Shown: piece after piece, positions 1 through 9,392 of the stretch
How positions within the stretch are numbered: the stretch's first letter is position 1
How the letters are laid out: the number at the start of each line of letters is the position of its first letter
Assembly: GCA_029268225.1 (NCBI GenBank)
Contig: JAJUGJ010000001.1
Coordinates: 237,434 to 301,433 of the forward strand
DNA: 64,000 bases
Source: Burkholderiales bacterium
GTDB taxonomy: Bacteria > Pseudomonadota > Gammaproteobacteria > Burkholderiales > Burkholderiaceae_C
Reading direction: 5' to 3'
Translations under genes and position numbers: made by a program
The notes under the pieces: model-generated
The model's input: only the letters and a program-made list of their open reading frames with translations
The model's database searches: none
Told to the model about the DNA's origin: nothing

Positions 1-1
1 G

Positions 2-175
2 CCTGGCGACGCCTTCCACTCGCACTTCAACGCCGACATCGGCCTGACCGCCACCGGCCAGCGTGACGCCCGGCGCGCCGGCATCTCGGCGACCGACGGC
101 CTGGGCGGCAACCCCTTGTCGGGCAAGCTGCAGTGGCGCCCCCTCATCAAGGTCTCGGTGGACTACGCCTTCTGA
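2..175 (+). CDS. C-terminal end of an unidentified protein (possible outer-membrane beta-barrel)
   Basis: An open frame enters from the left edge and ends at a TGA at 173-175, giving 57 visible residues. The end, with alternating polar and apolar residues (LIKVSVDYAF) and a terminal Phe, is what outer-membrane beta-barrel proteins use for BAM recognition, so a porin-like or OmpW-like protein is possible. That is inference from the last strand only; no domain can be named. It reads in the same direction as grxD, which begins 100 bases downstream. Confidence 0.45.
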   Translation, partial: PGDAFHSHFNADIGLTATGQRDARRAGISATDGLGGNPLSGKLQWRPLIKVSVDYAF

Positions 176-231
176 GCTAGGCCTTCTGAACAGGGGTGAA
201 TCAACCCCAGATCGCGCCAGAAGGTCGGTCC

Positions 232-240
232 TGATATAAG
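232..240 (+). promoter_or_regulatory. Possible extended -10 promoter element for grxD-ubiX
   Basis: TGATATAAG matches an extended -10 box (TGnTATAAT) closely and sits about 36 bases before the grxD ATG. No convincing -35 box lies 17 bases upstream. The call rests on the -10 match and its position in the only gap before the operon. Confidence 0.3.
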
Positions 241-275
241 CTCGGCTGTTTTCTTTTCAACAAGATGGTGTGGTT

Positions 276-599
276 ATGAGCGACGTTCAACAACGCATTG
301 ACGATCTGGTCAAAGGCAACCGCGTGGTGCTGTTCATGAAAGGCACGGCCCAGTTCCCGCAATGCGGTTTTTCCGGCCGTGCGGTGCAGATCCTCAAGGC
401 CTGTGGCGTGACCGAGCTGACCACGGTGAACGTGCTGGAAGACGAAGGCATCCGCCAGGGCATCAAGGAATACGCCAACTGGCCGACCATCCCCCAGCTC
501 TACATCAACGGTGAGTTCATCGGCGGCTCGGACATCATGATGGAGATGTACCAGGCGGGCGAGTTGCAACAGGTTCTCGGCGGCCAACAAGCCGGCTGA
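276..599 (+). CDS. grxD: Monothiol glutaredoxin, Grx4/GrxD family
   Basis: A cytosolic monothiol glutaredoxin of 107 residues. This family binds a [2Fe-2S] cluster with glutathione and passes it to acceptor proteins. The CGFS active site is at residues 30-33; the cis-proline stretch TIPQ and the glutathione-contact motif GGSD follow at the usual places, so all landmarks of the family are present. The ATG at 276 is preferred over an in-frame GTG six bases upstream because MSDVQQRI is the typical N-terminus. The TGA overlaps the ATG of ubiX by one base, so the two genes are translationally coupled. Confidence 0.95.
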   Translation: MSDVQQRIDDLVKGNRVVLFMKGTAQFPQCGFSGRAVQILKACGVTELTTVNVLEDEGIRQGIKEYANWPTIPQLYINGEFIGGSDIMMEMYQAGELQQVLGGQQAG

Positions 600-1174
600 T
601 GAGCGCCATGCGCCCATCGCGCCTCATCGTGGGCATCACGGGGGCCAGCGGCGCCGTCTATGGCGTGCGCCTGCTGGAGCGCGCCCGTGCCCTGGGGGTC
701 CAGACCCATCTGGTCGCCACCCCGGCGGGCATCCTCAATGTGCACCACGAACTGGGCTTGGACCGCTCGGCCCTGGAGGCCCTGGCCACCGAAGCCCATG
801 CGCCCGGTGACGTGGGCGCCTGCATCGCCAGCGGCAGCTACGCCACCGATGCGATGGTGATCGCCCCCTGCACCATGAAGACGCTGGCCGCCGTGGCGCA
901 CGGCATGGGCGACAACCTGCTGACCCGTGCGGCCGACGTGACGCTGAAAGAGCGCCGTCGTCTGGTGTTGATGGTGCGCGAAACGCCCTTCAACCTGGCG
1001 CACCTGCGCAACATGACCGCCGTCACCGAAATGGGTGGCATCGTCTTTCCGCCGCTGCCGGCGTTCTACCACCGGCCGCAAAGCATCGACGAGTTGGTCA
1101 ACGAGACGGTGGAACGTGTGCTGGCCCTGCTGCAGATCGAGCAGGCGCGGCCACAAGAGTGGCGCGGCCTGTGA
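599..1174 (+). CDS. ubiX: Flavin prenyltransferase UbiX
   Basis: UbiX joins dimethylallyl phosphate to reduced FMN to make the prenylated FMN cofactor of the UbiD decarboxylase in ubiquinone synthesis. The 191 residues carry the N-terminal nucleotide-binding motif GITGASGA (12-19), the SYATDAMVIAPCTMKT core and the ERRRLVLMVRETP segment of the UbiX/Pad1 family. The start overlaps the grxD stop (TGATG). The partner ubiD is not in the window. Length is normal for the family. Confidence 0.93.
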   Translation: MSAMRPSRLIVGITGASGAVYGVRLLERARALGVQTHLVATPAGILNVHHELGLDRSALEALATEAHAPGDVGACIASGSYATDAMVIAPCTMKTLAAVAHGMGDNLLTRAADVTLKERRRLVLMVRETPFNLAHLRNMTAVTEMGGIVFPPLPAFYHRPQSIDELVNETVERVLALLQIEQARPQEWRGL

Positions 1175-1181
1175 GCCGCGT

Positions 1182-1955
1182 TCAAGGCCGGGTGTAGCTG
1201 ACCTTCTGCACGCTGGCCGAACCCTCGGCCAGCCGAGTGGCCTGGGCCTCCTGATCACGCCAGACGCGTGCAGCGGCGGTGACCATGTTAGGGTACTCGG
1301 CGCGGCCACGGCTGCCGTTGTAGCGCCCCAGGGCCATGAAGAGGTTTCCCTTTTCACGGTCCAGGTAGTGACGCAGGATCACGCAGCCAAAACGGATGTT
1401 GGTCTGCATGTGGAACAGCGAAGACGGATCGCCATTGCCGATGGTGCGCGACCAGAACGGCATGATCTGCATGTAGCCACGCGCCCCGGCGTGCGAGATC
1501 GCATGCTTGCGGAAACCGCTTTCCACCTGGATCAGACCCAGCACCAGCGAGGGCTCGAGCCCGGCCCGCTTGGCTTCATAGCAGACGGTGTTGAGGAACT
1601 CATGGCGCACCAGTTCCTCGGGCTTGCGTTTGCGCAAACGGGCTTCCTGGGCCTGCGTCCAGCGGGCACATTGTTGGCGTTGCGCCTCGTCGGCGAACAC
1701 CAGCTTGGGCGGCTCGCCCCGCCCCACGGCGGCAGACAGCGCCGAGCGCACTGAGTCGGCCAGAGGCTCCTCGATCTGCGCACCGGCCCAGGCGTTGGAC
1801 AGGCTTGCGGCCAACAGTCCGACCATCCACCCTGCATGCCGCCGACCACGGCGCCGTGCGGGCCCCGCAGAGCACGCACCATCACTCATGGACAGACGAC
1901 CCAACATGCGACCGGATGGCTGCAGAAAGCGGCGAAACAACGACTGAACAGACAT
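1182..1955 (-). CDS. Lytic transglycosylase (SLT domain)
   Basis: A peptidoglycan lytic transglycosylase that would cleave between MurNAc and GlcNAc in the periplasm. The C-terminal half has the SLT catalytic signature: the Glu in QVESGF, then GARGYMQIMPF, and later ALGRYNGS. A hydrophobic export segment (GWMVGLLAASLSNAWA) lies about residues 42-58, after a long basic stretch, so a start further inside is possible. The ATG at 1955 gives 257 residues. It converges with ubiX and lies 55 bases downstream of proS, in the same direction; this proS/transglycosylase adjacency is common in Burkholderiales. Confidence 0.88.
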   Translation of the reverse strand: MSVQSLFRRFLQPSGRMLGRLSMSDGACSAGPARRRGRRHAGWMVGLLAASLSNAWAGAQIEEPLADSVRSALSAAVGRGEPPKLVFADEAQRQQCARWTQAQEARLRKRKPEELVRHEFLNTVCYEAKRAGLEPSLVLGLIQVESGFRKHAISHAGARGYMQIMPFWSRTIGNGDPSSLFHMQTNIRFGCVILRHYLDREKGNLFMALGRYNGSRGRAEYPNMVTAAARVWRDQEAQATRLAEGSASVQKVSYTRP

Positions 1956-2010
1956 CTTCAAACCATAGCGCATCCGGTGCGCCTTGTCGCGCACCGGACG
2001 CATGCCTCAC

Positions 2011-3774
2011 TCAAGCGGTATGCAATCGTGCCAGCAGGTGCACCAGCACGTCGCTCACCGGCACCTTGGTGGCTTCGGCATCCGTGCGGCCTTGGTACTC
2101 GGCCAGGCCTTCTTTCAACCCCTTGTCGCCCAGCACCACGCGGTGCGGCACGCCGATCAGCTCCCAGTCGGCGAACATCGCGCCGGGGCGCTCGCCACGG
2201 TCGTCCAGGATCACGTCCACGCCCTTGGCCATCAAGTCGGCATGCAACTGATCGGCGGCGGCCTTGACGGCCTCGGAGCGGTCGTAGCCCACCGGGCAGA
2301 TCACCACGGTGAAGGGGGCGATGCTGTCCGGCCAGATGATGCCACGCTCGTCGTGCTTCTGCTCGATGGCCGCGCCCAGGATGCGGGTCACGCCGATGCC
2401 GTAGCAGCCCATTTCGAAGTGCTTGGGCTTGCCATCCACATCGAGGAAGGTCGCATTCATCGACTTCGAGTACTTGGTGCCCAGGTAGAACACATGACCG
2501 ACTTCGATGCCGCGCTGGATGGCCAGCACGCCCTGGCCGTCTGGCGAAGGATCACCCTCGACCACGTTGCGGATGTCGGCGATCAGATCGGGCTCGGGCA
2601 GGTCGCGACCCCAGTTCACGCCTTGCAGGTGGAAGCCTTCTTCGTTGGCGCCGCACACGAAGTCGCTCATCTTCGCCACCGTGCGGTCGGCCACCACCTT
2701 CACGGGCTTGAGCAACTGGACCGGACCCAGGTAGCCGGGCTTGCTGCCGAAATGCGCCACGATTTCGCTCTCGGTGGCAAAGCGGAAGCCCGCCTTCAGA
2801 CCCGAACCGTCGGCCAACTGGATCTTGCCAGCCTTGACCTCGTTGAGGTCGTGGTCACCACGCACCAGCAGCAGCCAGATGGTGGACTTGACGATCTCGC
2901 CGTGCTCGTTGGTCTCGTCGGTGGCCAGCACCAGGGACTTGACCGTGTGGCTCAGGGGCACGCCCAACAGTTCGGCCACGTCCGGGCAGGTGCTCTTGCC
3001 GGGGGTCGGCACCTTGGTCAGTGCGGCGGTGGGGGAGGCGCGGTGGTCGATCAGGCCCACGGCTTCGGCCAGCTCGATGTTGGCGGCGTAGTCGCTGGTC
3101 GGGCAGTAGACGATGGCGTCTTCGCCGGTGTCGGCGATCACCTGGAACTCGTGCGAACGGTCGCCACCGATGGCGCCGGTGTCAGCGGCCACGGCGCGGA
3201 ACTGCAGGCCCAGTCGCTCGAAGATGCGAGTGTAGGCCGCGTACATCGCGTCGTAGGTCTTGCCGGCGCTCTCGACGTCACGGTCGAAGGAGTAGGCGTC
3301 CTTCATCGTGAACTCGCGGCCGCGCATCACGCCAAAGCGCGGACGGCGCTCGTCGCGGAACTTGGTCTGGATCTGGTAGAAATTCTTGGGCAGCTGGCGG
3401 TAGCTGCGCAGCTCCTGGCGGGCGATGTCGGTGATCACCTCTTCGGCGGTGGGCTGGATCACGAAGTCACGGCCGTGGCGGTCCTTGAACCGCAGCATTT
3501 CCTCGCCCATCTTCTCGAAACGGCCTGTTTCTTCCCACAACTCGGCGGGCTGCACCACCGGCATGACCAGCTCGACGCAACCGGCCTTGTTCAGCTCGTC
3601 GCGGATGATGGCTTCCACCTTGCGGATGGAGCGCAGGCCCATGGGCATGTAGTTGTAGAGACCCGCCCCCAGCTTCTTGATCAGACCAGCACGCATCATC
3701 AGCTTGTGGCTGACGATCTCGGCATCGGCCGGGGCTTCCTTGAGGGTGGAGATGAAGAACTGAGAGGCTTTCAT
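2011..3774 (-). CDS. proS: Prolyl-tRNA synthetase
   Basis: Class II prolyl-tRNA synthetase of the bacterial type, charging tRNA-Pro. At 587 residues it has the full bacterial layout: catalytic core with motif 2 ([17 protein letters not shown]), a YbaK-like INS editing domain inserted at roughly residues 225-390, motif 3 ([11 protein letters not shown]) and the anticodon-binding C-terminus. The ATG at 3774 (MKASQFFIS) is the canonical N-terminus; a TTG nine bases upstream is less likely. It is divergent from rppH, and the intervening 100 bases must hold both promoters. Confidence 0.97.
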   Translation of the reverse strand: MKASQFFISTLKEAPADAEIVSHKLMMRAGLIKKLGAGLYNYMPMGLRSIRKVEAIIRDELNKAGCVELVMPVVQPAELWEETGRFEKMGEEMLRFKDRHGRDFVIQPTAEEVITDIARQELRSYRQLPKNFYQIQTKFRDERRPRFGVMRGREFTMKDAYSFDRDVESAGKTYDAMYAAYTRIFERLGLQFRAVAADTGAIGGDRSHEFQVIADTGEDAIVYCPTSDYAANIELAEAVGLIDHRASPTAALTKVPTPGKSTCPDVAELLGVPLSHTVKSLVLATDETNEHGEIVKSTIWLLLVRGDHDLNEVKAGKIQLADGSGLKAGFRFATESEIVAHFGSKPGYLGPVQLLKPVKVVADRTVAKMSDFVCGANEEGFHLQGVNWGRDLPEPDLIADIRNVVEGDPSPDGQGVLAIQRGIEVGHVFYLGTKYSKSMNATFLDVDGKPKHFEMGCYGIGVTRILGAAIEQKHDERGIIWPDSIAPFTVVICPVGYDRSEAVKAAADQLHADLMAKGVDVILDDRGERPGAMFADWELIGVPHRVVLGDKGLKEGLAEYQGRTDAEATKVPVSDVLVHLLARLHTA

Positions 3775-3874
3775 GGGAACCAATGCAAAGGCACCGCAAG
3801 GGCCGGGATGACCACACTAGGCGATCCGGCACAGCGGTGCAATAATGAAACCAGTTGAAAATTTGGAGTTGATT

Positions 3875-4486
3875 ATGCTCGACCGTGAAGGCTTTCGGCC
3901 CAACGTCGGCATCATCCTGCTCAATCACCGTAACCAGGTGTTCTGGGGCAAACGCATCCGCACCCACTCCTGGCAGTTTCCACAAGGCGGCATCAAATAC
4001 GGTGAGTCGCCCGAGCAGGCGATGTTCCGCGAGCTCCACGAAGAAGTGGGCTTGCTGCCCGACCACGTTCGCATTGTGGCGCGCACCCGCGACTGGCTGC
4101 GCTACGAGGTGCCCCTGCACTTCATCCGCAAGGATGCGCGCGGCCACTACCGTGGCCAGAAGCAGATCTGGTTTCTGTTGCAGCTCACCGGTCGCGACAG
4201 CGACATGAACCTGCGTGCCACCAACCACCCCGAGTTCGACGCCTGGCGTTGGCACGAGTACTGGGTGCCACTGGAAAGCGTGATCGAGTTCAAGCGCGGG
4301 GTCTATGAAATGGCCCTGTCCGAACTGGCGCGCTACCTGCCCAAACCACAGATGCCAGGCAACCGTTTCCTGCGTGGGCACATGCGCACGCATCGGCTGG
4401 ACGAGGGCCAAGACAGCCCCACCGAAGTCGACGAGTTCTCGGTCGATGGTGAGGGTGGACACACCGCCCCCGCATCTCGCTACTGA
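3875..4486 (+). CDS. rppH: RNA pyrophosphohydrolase RppH (NudH), Nudix family
   Basis: RppH removes pyrophosphate from 5'-triphosphorylated mRNA and so starts 5'-end-dependent decay. The N-terminus [14 protein letters not shown] and the block [14 protein letters not shown] are diagnostic, and the Nudix box (GGIKYGES...RELHEEVGL) is intact at about residues 38-60. The ATG at 3875 follows a GGAG at 6-10 bases and matches the family start better than an upstream in-frame ATG at 3845. The 203 residues include an acidic, probably unstructured tail of about 35 residues after the catalytic domain, common in betaproteobacteria. Confidence 0.95.
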   Translation: MLDREGFRPNVGIILLNHRNQVFWGKRIRTHSWQFPQGGIKYGESPEQAMFRELHEEVGLLPDHVRIVARTRDWLRYEVPLHFIRKDARGHYRGQKQIWFLLQLTGRDSDMNLRATNHPEFDAWRWHEYWVPLESVIEFKRGVYEMALSELARYLPKPQMPGNRFLRGHMRTHRLDEGQDSPTEVDEFSVDGEGGHTAPASRY

Positions 4487-4506
4487 CTCGAACGCACGGC
4501 AGCATG

Positions 4507-4544
4507 AAAAAAGGCGACCCAGGCCTGAGCCCGGGTCGCCTTTG
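4507..4544. terminator. Bidirectional rho-independent terminator between rppH and the AdeT-like gene
   Basis: AGGCGACCC and GGGTCGCCT form a perfect nine-base stem around a short GC-rich loop. A run of A precedes it and TTTG follows, so it can act in both directions. It lies between the convergent rppH (ending 4486) and the gene ending at 4553. Confidence 0.8.
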
Positions 4545-4552
4545 TCATGCCA

Positions 4553-5614
4553 TCAGTCGATTTCACGCGGGGTGGCGCATTCGGCGTCAGACGGGTTGAC
4601 GCTGCAACGGGCCTTCTTCATCACGTTCAAGGTCGTCTTGTTGTAGATGCCTTGCTTGGCAATGTCCAGGCGAGCCTCGCGGTACATCACGGCGTACTTG
4701 GGAATGCTCTCGGCAGGGAAGTCTTCCCACACAGCGGCCGGGATGCCCTTTTCAGCGGTCTTGACGATGTTCAGGGCGCGGTCAAACTGGGCCAGCCAGA
4801 ACTGGCGCGACTTGTCGCCAAAGCCCTCGGGGAACTTGCCCTTGTTGAGCATGATCTGCACCGTGGGGATCACGATGGGCAGGCGGCCAATGCCACCGGT
4901 CTTGCCGATGCCCTTTTGCAATTCGAAAGGCTTGTAGGCCACGGCCGGCAAGGTCACCATGTCGAGCAGGCCATTGTTGAACTTCGTCCCCAGGTTGCTC
5001 ACATCCACCGACACCGGCTGGGCGCCGATGCGCTGAATCATCATGCCCTGGGCCTTGTCGTAGTCGAAGGCGGCGATCTTCTTGCCTGCCAGCGATTCAA
5101 CGGTGTTGTTCTTGCGATCACGCACGATGGGATAGGCGGCGCCCAGCGGGAAGATACCGCCGACTTCATAGTTGCCGTCGACCATCATCTTGCTGGCGGC
5201 AGGCGAGGAAAACACCTGAATGACCTTGCGCAGCACTTCGTAGCCGGCGTCGATGTCCACCTTGCCGTTCTTGATGATCAAGGTTGAACCGATGCTGTCG
5301 ATGGAGCCGGCGATGTTGTTGAACTGACGGGTGCGGAACGAGGTGGCCACCACCGCGTCGCACTGGCCTGCACGGAAGTCTTCGATGGCCACGCGCTCAT
5401 CGGTGTAGCCCTTCAGTTCGAGGGTGGCGCCGTGCTTCTGCATGGCCAGCGCGTAATCGGTGGCGGTGGCGAAGACATCACCCGTCTTGCCGGCCACGTC
5501 CCAGACGCAGACAACATTCTTGGCCTGGGCCGACACCGCCACGGAAGACAGCAGGGCAGCGGCAGCCAATGCCAGAGATTGGGGACGCAGGAAGGAGCGG
5601 GGAGCGTGGGACAT
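4553..5614 (-). CDS. AdeT-like putative periplasmic solute-binding protein
   Basis: A 353-residue exported protein with a clear signal peptide (about residues 1-31, ending VAVSAQA). It then resembles the DctP/TRAP-like binding proteins annotated as AdeT1/2 or putative solute-binding protein: a TDYALAMQKHG region, an FRAGQCDAV segment and a central G-K-K-I-A-A-F block typical of type 2 binding folds. No membrane partners of a TRAP or ABC transporter are adjacent, so substrate and partner are unknown. The AdeT name came from proposed efflux roles in Acinetobacter and should not be read as proof of efflux. A terminator follows directly. Confidence 0.72.
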   Translation of the reverse strand: MSHAPRSFLRPQSLALAAAALLSSVAVSAQAKNVVCVWDVAGKTGDVFATATDYALAMQKHGATLELKGYTDERVAIEDFRAGQCDAVVATSFRTRQFNNIAGSIDSIGSTLIIKNGKVDIDAGYEVLRKVIQVFSSPAASKMMVDGNYEVGGIFPLGAAYPIVRDRKNNTVESLAGKKIAAFDYDKAQGMMIQRIGAQPVSVDVSNLGTKFNNGLLDMVTLPAVAYKPFELQKGIGKTGGIGRLPIVIPTVQIMLNKGKFPEGFGDKSRQFWLAQFDRALNIVKTAEKGIPAAVWEDFPAESIPKYAVMYREARLDIAKQGIYNKTTLNVMKKARCSVNPSDAECATPREID

Positions 5615-5756
5615 GCAGGGGCCTCCGGGGAGCAGAACACGTGAAAAAAGTCTCAGGACTTATTTTTATGTGACGTCCGAACACCCCTGGGCAGGGTGAA
5701 CCCGCCTCCCTCCCCATTCAGGGGATCGCGTCAGGCGCCTGTCGCAGCGCAGGCGC

Positions 5757-6875
5757 TCAGGCCAGCACGAGGTTGTCGCGGTGGATCATTTCGGGCTCGT
5801 TGGTGAAGCCCAGCGCCGCCTCGATGTCGGCCGAAGCCTTGCGCACCAGCAGGCGCGCTTCGCCGCTGGCGTAGTTGGCCAAGCCACGGGCCACGTCCTG
5901 GCCCTGGCTGTTGCGCACGGCGATGACATCGCCACGGAAGAACTCGCCCACCACCTCGGTCATGCCGATGGGCAGCAGGCTGGCGCCTTCCTCACGCAAT
6001 TTGTGCACGGCACCGTCATCGACGATCACGGCCCCACGCAATTGCAGGTGGTCGGCCATCCACTGCTTGCGGGCGGTGAGCTTGGCGGTGGCGGCCACGA
6101 AGAGCGAACCTATGGGCTCGCCCTGGGTCAGGCGCACCAGCACGTCGGGCTCGCGCCCCCAGGCGATGACGGTGGAAGCCCCACTGCCCGCTGCACGTTT
6201 GGCGGCCAGCACCTTGGTGATCATGCCGCCGGTACCCACGCGGGAGCCCGCGCCGCCGGCCATCTGCTCCAGCGCGGGGTCACCCGCGGTGCAGACGTCG
6301 ATGAAGCGGGCGGTCGGGTCCTTGCGCGGGTCGGCGCTGTAGAGCCCCTTCTGATCGGTGAGGATGACCAGGGCGTCGGCCTCGACCAGGTTGGCCACCA
6401 GCGCCCCCAAGGTATCGTTGTCACCGAACTTGATTTCGTCGGTGACCACCGTGTCGTTCTCGTTGATGACGGGCACCACCTTGTGCGACAGCAGGGTCAG
6501 GAGCGTGGAACGAGCGTTGAGGTAACGCTCGCGGTCAGCGAGGTCGGCGTGCGTGAGCAAGACCTGGGCGCTGCCCATCCCGTGCTCACGCAGCTTGGTT
6601 TCGTACATCTGGGCCAGGCCCATCTGACCGACGGCCGCCGCAGCCTGCAAGGCGTGGATTTCCTTGGGACGGGTGGCCCAGCCCAGGCGCTTCATGCCTT
6701 CGGCGATGGCGCCACTGGAAACCATGATGACCTCACGGCCATCTTGCGCCAGCGCGGCCATCTGGCGGCACCAGGTGCCGATGGCCTCCGCGTCCACACC
6801 CTTGCCCTCGTTCGTGACCAGACTGGAGCCCACCTTGACGACAATGCGGCGGGCGTTCTTCAACACATCGTTCAT
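5757..6875 (-). CDS. proB: Glutamate 5-kinase with C-terminal PUA domain
   Basis: ProB phosphorylates L-glutamate in the first, feedback-controlled step of proline synthesis. The amino-acid kinase domain covers about residues 1-260 ([54 protein letters not shown]), followed by a PUA domain (about 280-365; [22 protein letters not shown]). Length (372) is normal. It lies 37 bases downstream of obg and reads the same way, the conserved betaproteobacterial order rplU-rpmA-obg-proB. proA is not in the window. Confidence 0.96.
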   Translation of the reverse strand: MNDVLKNARRIVVKVGSSLVTNEGKGVDAEAIGTWCRQMAALAQDGREVIMVSSGAIAEGMKRLGWATRPKEIHALQAAAAVGQMGLAQMYETKLREHGMGSAQVLLTHADLADRERYLNARSTLLTLLSHKVVPVINENDTVVTDEIKFGDNDTLGALVANLVEADALVILTDQKGLYSADPRKDPTARFIDVCTAGDPALEQMAGGAGSRVGTGGMITKVLAAKRAAGSGASTVIAWGREPDVLVRLTQGEPIGSLFVAATAKLTARKQWMADHLQLRGAVIVDDGAVHKLREEGASLLPIGMTEVVGEFFRGDVIAVRNSQGQDVARGLANYASGEARLLVRKASADIEAALGFTNEPEMIHRDNLVLA

Positions 6876-6912
6876 GGGCAGGGGCTCGGTCAGGACGAAT
6901 GGAGATCAGGGC

Positions 6913-8547
6913 TCAGCGGGCGGCCTTCTTGGCCACGGCCTTTTTGGCAACGACTTTCTTGGCTGCGACCTTCTTGGCGGGGGCTTTGACGGGCGCGGCC
7001 TTTTGAGCGGGCGCCTTGGTGGCCACCGGCTTCTGGGCCAGCGCCTTCTTCACCGCCACGGGCTTCACCGCGGCCTTCTTAGCGACGACCGGTTTGACGG
7101 CAACCTTCTTGGCTGCAACCGGCTTGGTGGCGACCTTCTTGGCGGTCACTTTCTTGGCCGGCGCTGCCTTGGGTGCGGCCGCCTTCTTCACCGCGGCCTT
7201 CTTGGTCACGGGTTGCGCCACAGCGGTCTTGCTCACGACCTTCTTCGCGACAGCTTTCTTCGCTACCGTCTTCTTGGCGGCAGGTGCAGCGGCCGTCTTC
7301 ACAGCGGCTTTCTTCGCCACGGCCTTCTTGGCGGGCGCAGGCTTGGCCGCAGATTTCTTGGCCGGGACTTTCTTGGCGGCCGTCTTCTTGGCCGCAGCCT
7401 TGCGTGCGGCACCCGACTTGGGCTTGATCAGGGCCTCCAGCTCGTCGTCGTACGACAGACCAGCGCGGGCCATCAGGTCCGAAGCCATCGGCAGGCTGGC
7501 CTCCACGTCGAAGCGGATGTCGGCCTCCTCGTGGTGTTCCTGCATGCTGGCGACGTGCTGGTAAATCGTCTGCACGAGCTGTTCGCAGCCCTGGCGGGTC
7601 AAGGCCGAGATCTGGAAGACCGGACCCTTCCAGCCGTAGCGGCGCACGAACTCCAGCACGCGGGTGACACGCTCGGCCTCGGGGATCATGTCGAGCTTGT
7701 TGAGCACCAGCCAGCGCGGCTTGTTGTAGAGCTCTTCGTCGTAGATCTTGAGTTCGTTGACGATGGCACGGGCCTGCTGCACCGGGTCGGCGTCGTCGAA
7801 CGGCGCCAGATCGATGACGTGCAGCAGCACGCGGGTGCGCTGCAGGTGGCGCAGGAACAGGTGACCCAGACCGGCGCCTTCCGAGGCGCCTTCGATCAGA
7901 CCAGGGATGTCGGCGACCACGAAGCTCTTTTCCGGGCCCACGCGCACCACACCCAGGTTGGGGTGCAAGGTGGTGAAGGGGTAGTCGGCGATCTTGGGAC
8001 GGGCGTTCGAGATGGCCGCGATCAGGGTGGACTTGCCGGCGTTGGGCATGCCCAGCAGACCGACGTCGGCCAGCACGCGCAACTCCAACTTGAGCTTGAA
8101 GGCTTCGCCGGGCCAGCCGACGGTCTTCTTGCGTGGGGCACGGTTGGTCGAAGTCTTGTAGTGCAGGTTGCCGAAGCCGCCATCACCGCCCTTGGCCAGC
8201 AGGCGCTTTTCGCCGTGCTCGAGCAACTCCATCATCACTTCGCCGGTTTCGTAGTCGCGGATGATGGTGCCCACCGGCATGCGCAGGACGATGTCCTCGC
8301 CGGCCGCGCCGAACTGGTCGGAGCCTCGACCTTGCTCGCCATTGCGCGCCTCGTGGCGGCGGGCATAGCGGTAGTCGATCAGGGTGTTGATGTTGCGGTC
8401 AGCAACCACGTAGACGTGCCCGCCCCGCCCGCCGTCGCCCCCGTTGGGGCCGCCGAAGGGGATGAATTTCTCGCGACGGAAGCTGATGCATCCGCTGCCA
8501 CCGTTGCCGGCGGTCACATCAATGGTGGCTTCATCGACGAATTTCAT
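6913..8547 (-). CDS. obg: Obg GTPase with a long Lys/Ala-rich histone H1-like C-terminal tail
   Basis: A ribosome-associated GTPase involved in 50S assembly and stress control. Residues 1-158 form the glycine-rich Obg fold and 159-340 the G domain, with G1 GMPNAGKST, the [10 protein letters not shown] switch II and NKLD. From about residue 372 to 544 the protein continues in frame as a repetitive tail of AAKK, AVAKK and PVAAKK units. Such tails are known from histone H1-like and AlgP-like proteins and bind DNA or RNA non-specifically, whereas Obg usually ends near residue 340-370. No stop or start separates the parts, so this is one polypeptide. Its role is unknown; ribosomal RNA or nucleoid binding is inference. 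Confidence 0.95.
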   Translation of the reverse strand: MKFVDEATIDVTAGNGGSGCISFRREKFIPFGGPNGGDGGRGGHVYVVADRNINTLIDYRYARRHEARNGEQGRGSDQFGAAGEDIVLRMPVGTIIRDYETGEVMMELLEHGEKRLLAKGGDGGFGNLHYKTSTNRAPRKKTVGWPGEAFKLKLELRVLADVGLLGMPNAGKSTLIAAISNARPKIADYPFTTLHPNLGVVRVGPEKSFVVADIPGLIEGASEGAGLGHLFLRHLQRTRVLLHVIDLAPFDDADPVQQARAIVNELKIYDEELYNKPRWLVLNKLDMIPEAERVTRVLEFVRRYGWKGPVFQISALTRQGCEQLVQTIYQHVASMQEHHEEADIRFDVEASLPMASDLMARAGLSYDDELEALIKPKSGAARKAAAKKTAAKKVPAKKSAAKPAPAKKAVAKKAAVKTAAAPAAKKTVAKKAVAKKVVSKTAVAQPVTKKAAVKKAAAPKAAPAKKVTAKKVATKPVAAKKVAVKPVVAKKAAVKPVAVKKALAQKPVATKAPAQKAAPVKAPAKKVAAKKVVAKKAVAKKAAR

Positions 8548-8626
8548 GAGACGGGTGTCCTTGTGAGTCCAGGGCAGAGATTATCCCTGCCACTGACAAA
8601 AAAAATCTGGACGGGCGACAAACACA

Positions 8627-8650
8627 AAAGCCCCGGCAAGCCGGGGCTTT
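8627..8650 (-). terminator. Terminator of the rplU-rpmA operon
   Basis: AAAGCCCCGG and CCGGGGCTTT form a perfect ten-base stem with a four-base loop, 34 bases after the rpmA stop. On the minus strand it is followed by TTGTGTTTGT. It separates rpmA from obg, so obg probably also has its own promoter or depends on read-through. Confidence 0.78.
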
Positions 8651-8683
8651 GGTTCAGCAGGCCCGTAGGCTGCCAAAGACCGA

Positions 8684-8941
8684 TCAGACCGGGGTCACGA
8701 CCACGGTCTTGCGGTTCAACGCGCCCTTGACGGTGAAGGACACGGTGCCGTCGACCAGCGCGAACAGGGTGTGGTCGCGGCCGGTGCCGACGTTGGTACC
8801 AGCGTGGAAGCGGGTGCCGCGTTGACGGACGATGATGGAACCAGCGGAGATCACTTGACCGCCGAAGGCCTTCACGCCCAGCATCTTGGGTTGCGAGTCA
8901 CGGCCGTTCCGCGTGGAACCGCCGCCTTTTTTCTGTGCCAT
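8684..8941 (-). CDS. rpmA: 50S ribosomal protein L27
   Basis: L27 is a small basic protein near the peptidyl-transferase centre. All 85 residues match the family: [16 protein letters not shown] at the N-terminus, then [19 protein letters not shown] and the DHTLFAL block. There is no Firmicute-type N-terminal extension needing cleavage. It lies 45 bases downstream of rplU. Confidence 0.98.
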   Translation of the reverse strand: MAQKKGGGSTRNGRDSQPKMLGVKAFGGQVISAGSIIVRQRGTRFHAGTNVGTGRDHTLFALVDGTVSFTVKGALNRKTVVVTPV

Positions 8942-8986
8942 GGATCTGCTCCTTGGTGACTGAGGTTAGACGAAGAAGGCGCGAGA

Positions 8987-9298
8987 TCAGGCGTTCACAG
9001 CGCTGATTTCCAGCTCGGTGAAGTTCTGACGGTGACCTTGGCGCTTCTGATAGTGCTTACGACGGCGCATCTTGAAGATGCGGACCTTGTCGTGACGACC
9101 ATGAGAAACAACAGTTGCCTTGACGGTTGCGCCAGCCACCAGAGGGGTGCCCACCTTGAGTTCAGCGCCGGAGCCGACTGCCAGAACCTGGTCGATCACG
9201 ATCTCTTGGCCAACTTCCGCAGCAATCTGTTCTACTTTAATTTTTTCGCCAGCAGCAACCTTGTATTGCTTGCCACCGGTTTTTATGACCGCGTACAT
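8987..9298 (-). CDS. rplU: 50S ribosomal protein L21
   Basis: L21 of the large ribosomal subunit, 103 residues, a normal length. [23 protein letters not shown] and the C-terminal [23 protein letters not shown] region are characteristic. It is the first gene of the leftward rplU-rpmA unit. A candidate promoter lies 57-85 bases upstream. Confidence 0.98.
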   Translation of the reverse strand: MYAVIKTGGKQYKVAAGEKIKVEQIAAEVGQEIVIDQVLAVGSGAELKVGTPLVAGATVKATVVSHGRHDKVRIFKMRRRKHYQKRQGHRQNFTELEISAVNA

Positions 9299-9354
9299 GT
9301 TGAGACCTTTCAGGAAAAGAACTATTCCCCGCCTTTTACAAAGCGAAGCTCTCT

Positions 9355-9383
9355 ACTTTAGCACGCTGTCAATGGGAAGTAAA
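9355..9383 (-). promoter_or_regulatory. Candidate sigma-70 promoter of rplU-rpmA
   Basis: On the minus strand TTTACT (9383-9378) and TAAAGT (9360-9355) are 17 bases apart, each matching four of six consensus positions. The spacing is ideal and the position, about 57 bases before the rplU ATG, is reasonable. Confidence 0.4.
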
Positions 9384-9392
9384 GTCTGGGCG

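Noticed and set aside
1984..3858. 624-codon open frame on the plus strand opposite proS
   Set aside because: It is a mirror of a clear proS gene; third-position GC bias keeps the antisense frame open and its His/Gly/Val-rich product matches no family.
7000..7400. CRISPR-like periodicity in the Lys/Ala tail coding region
   Set aside because: The repeats are short, coding and imperfect, without spacers; no CRISPR array or Cas gene is in the window.
6913..7440. Separate histone H1-like gene
   Set aside because: It is continuous and in frame with obg; no independent start or ribosome-binding site.
6664..8730. Long plus-strand open frame opposite obg and proB
   Set aside because: The repetitive product is the complement of the Lys/Ala tail and spans two real genes on the other strand.
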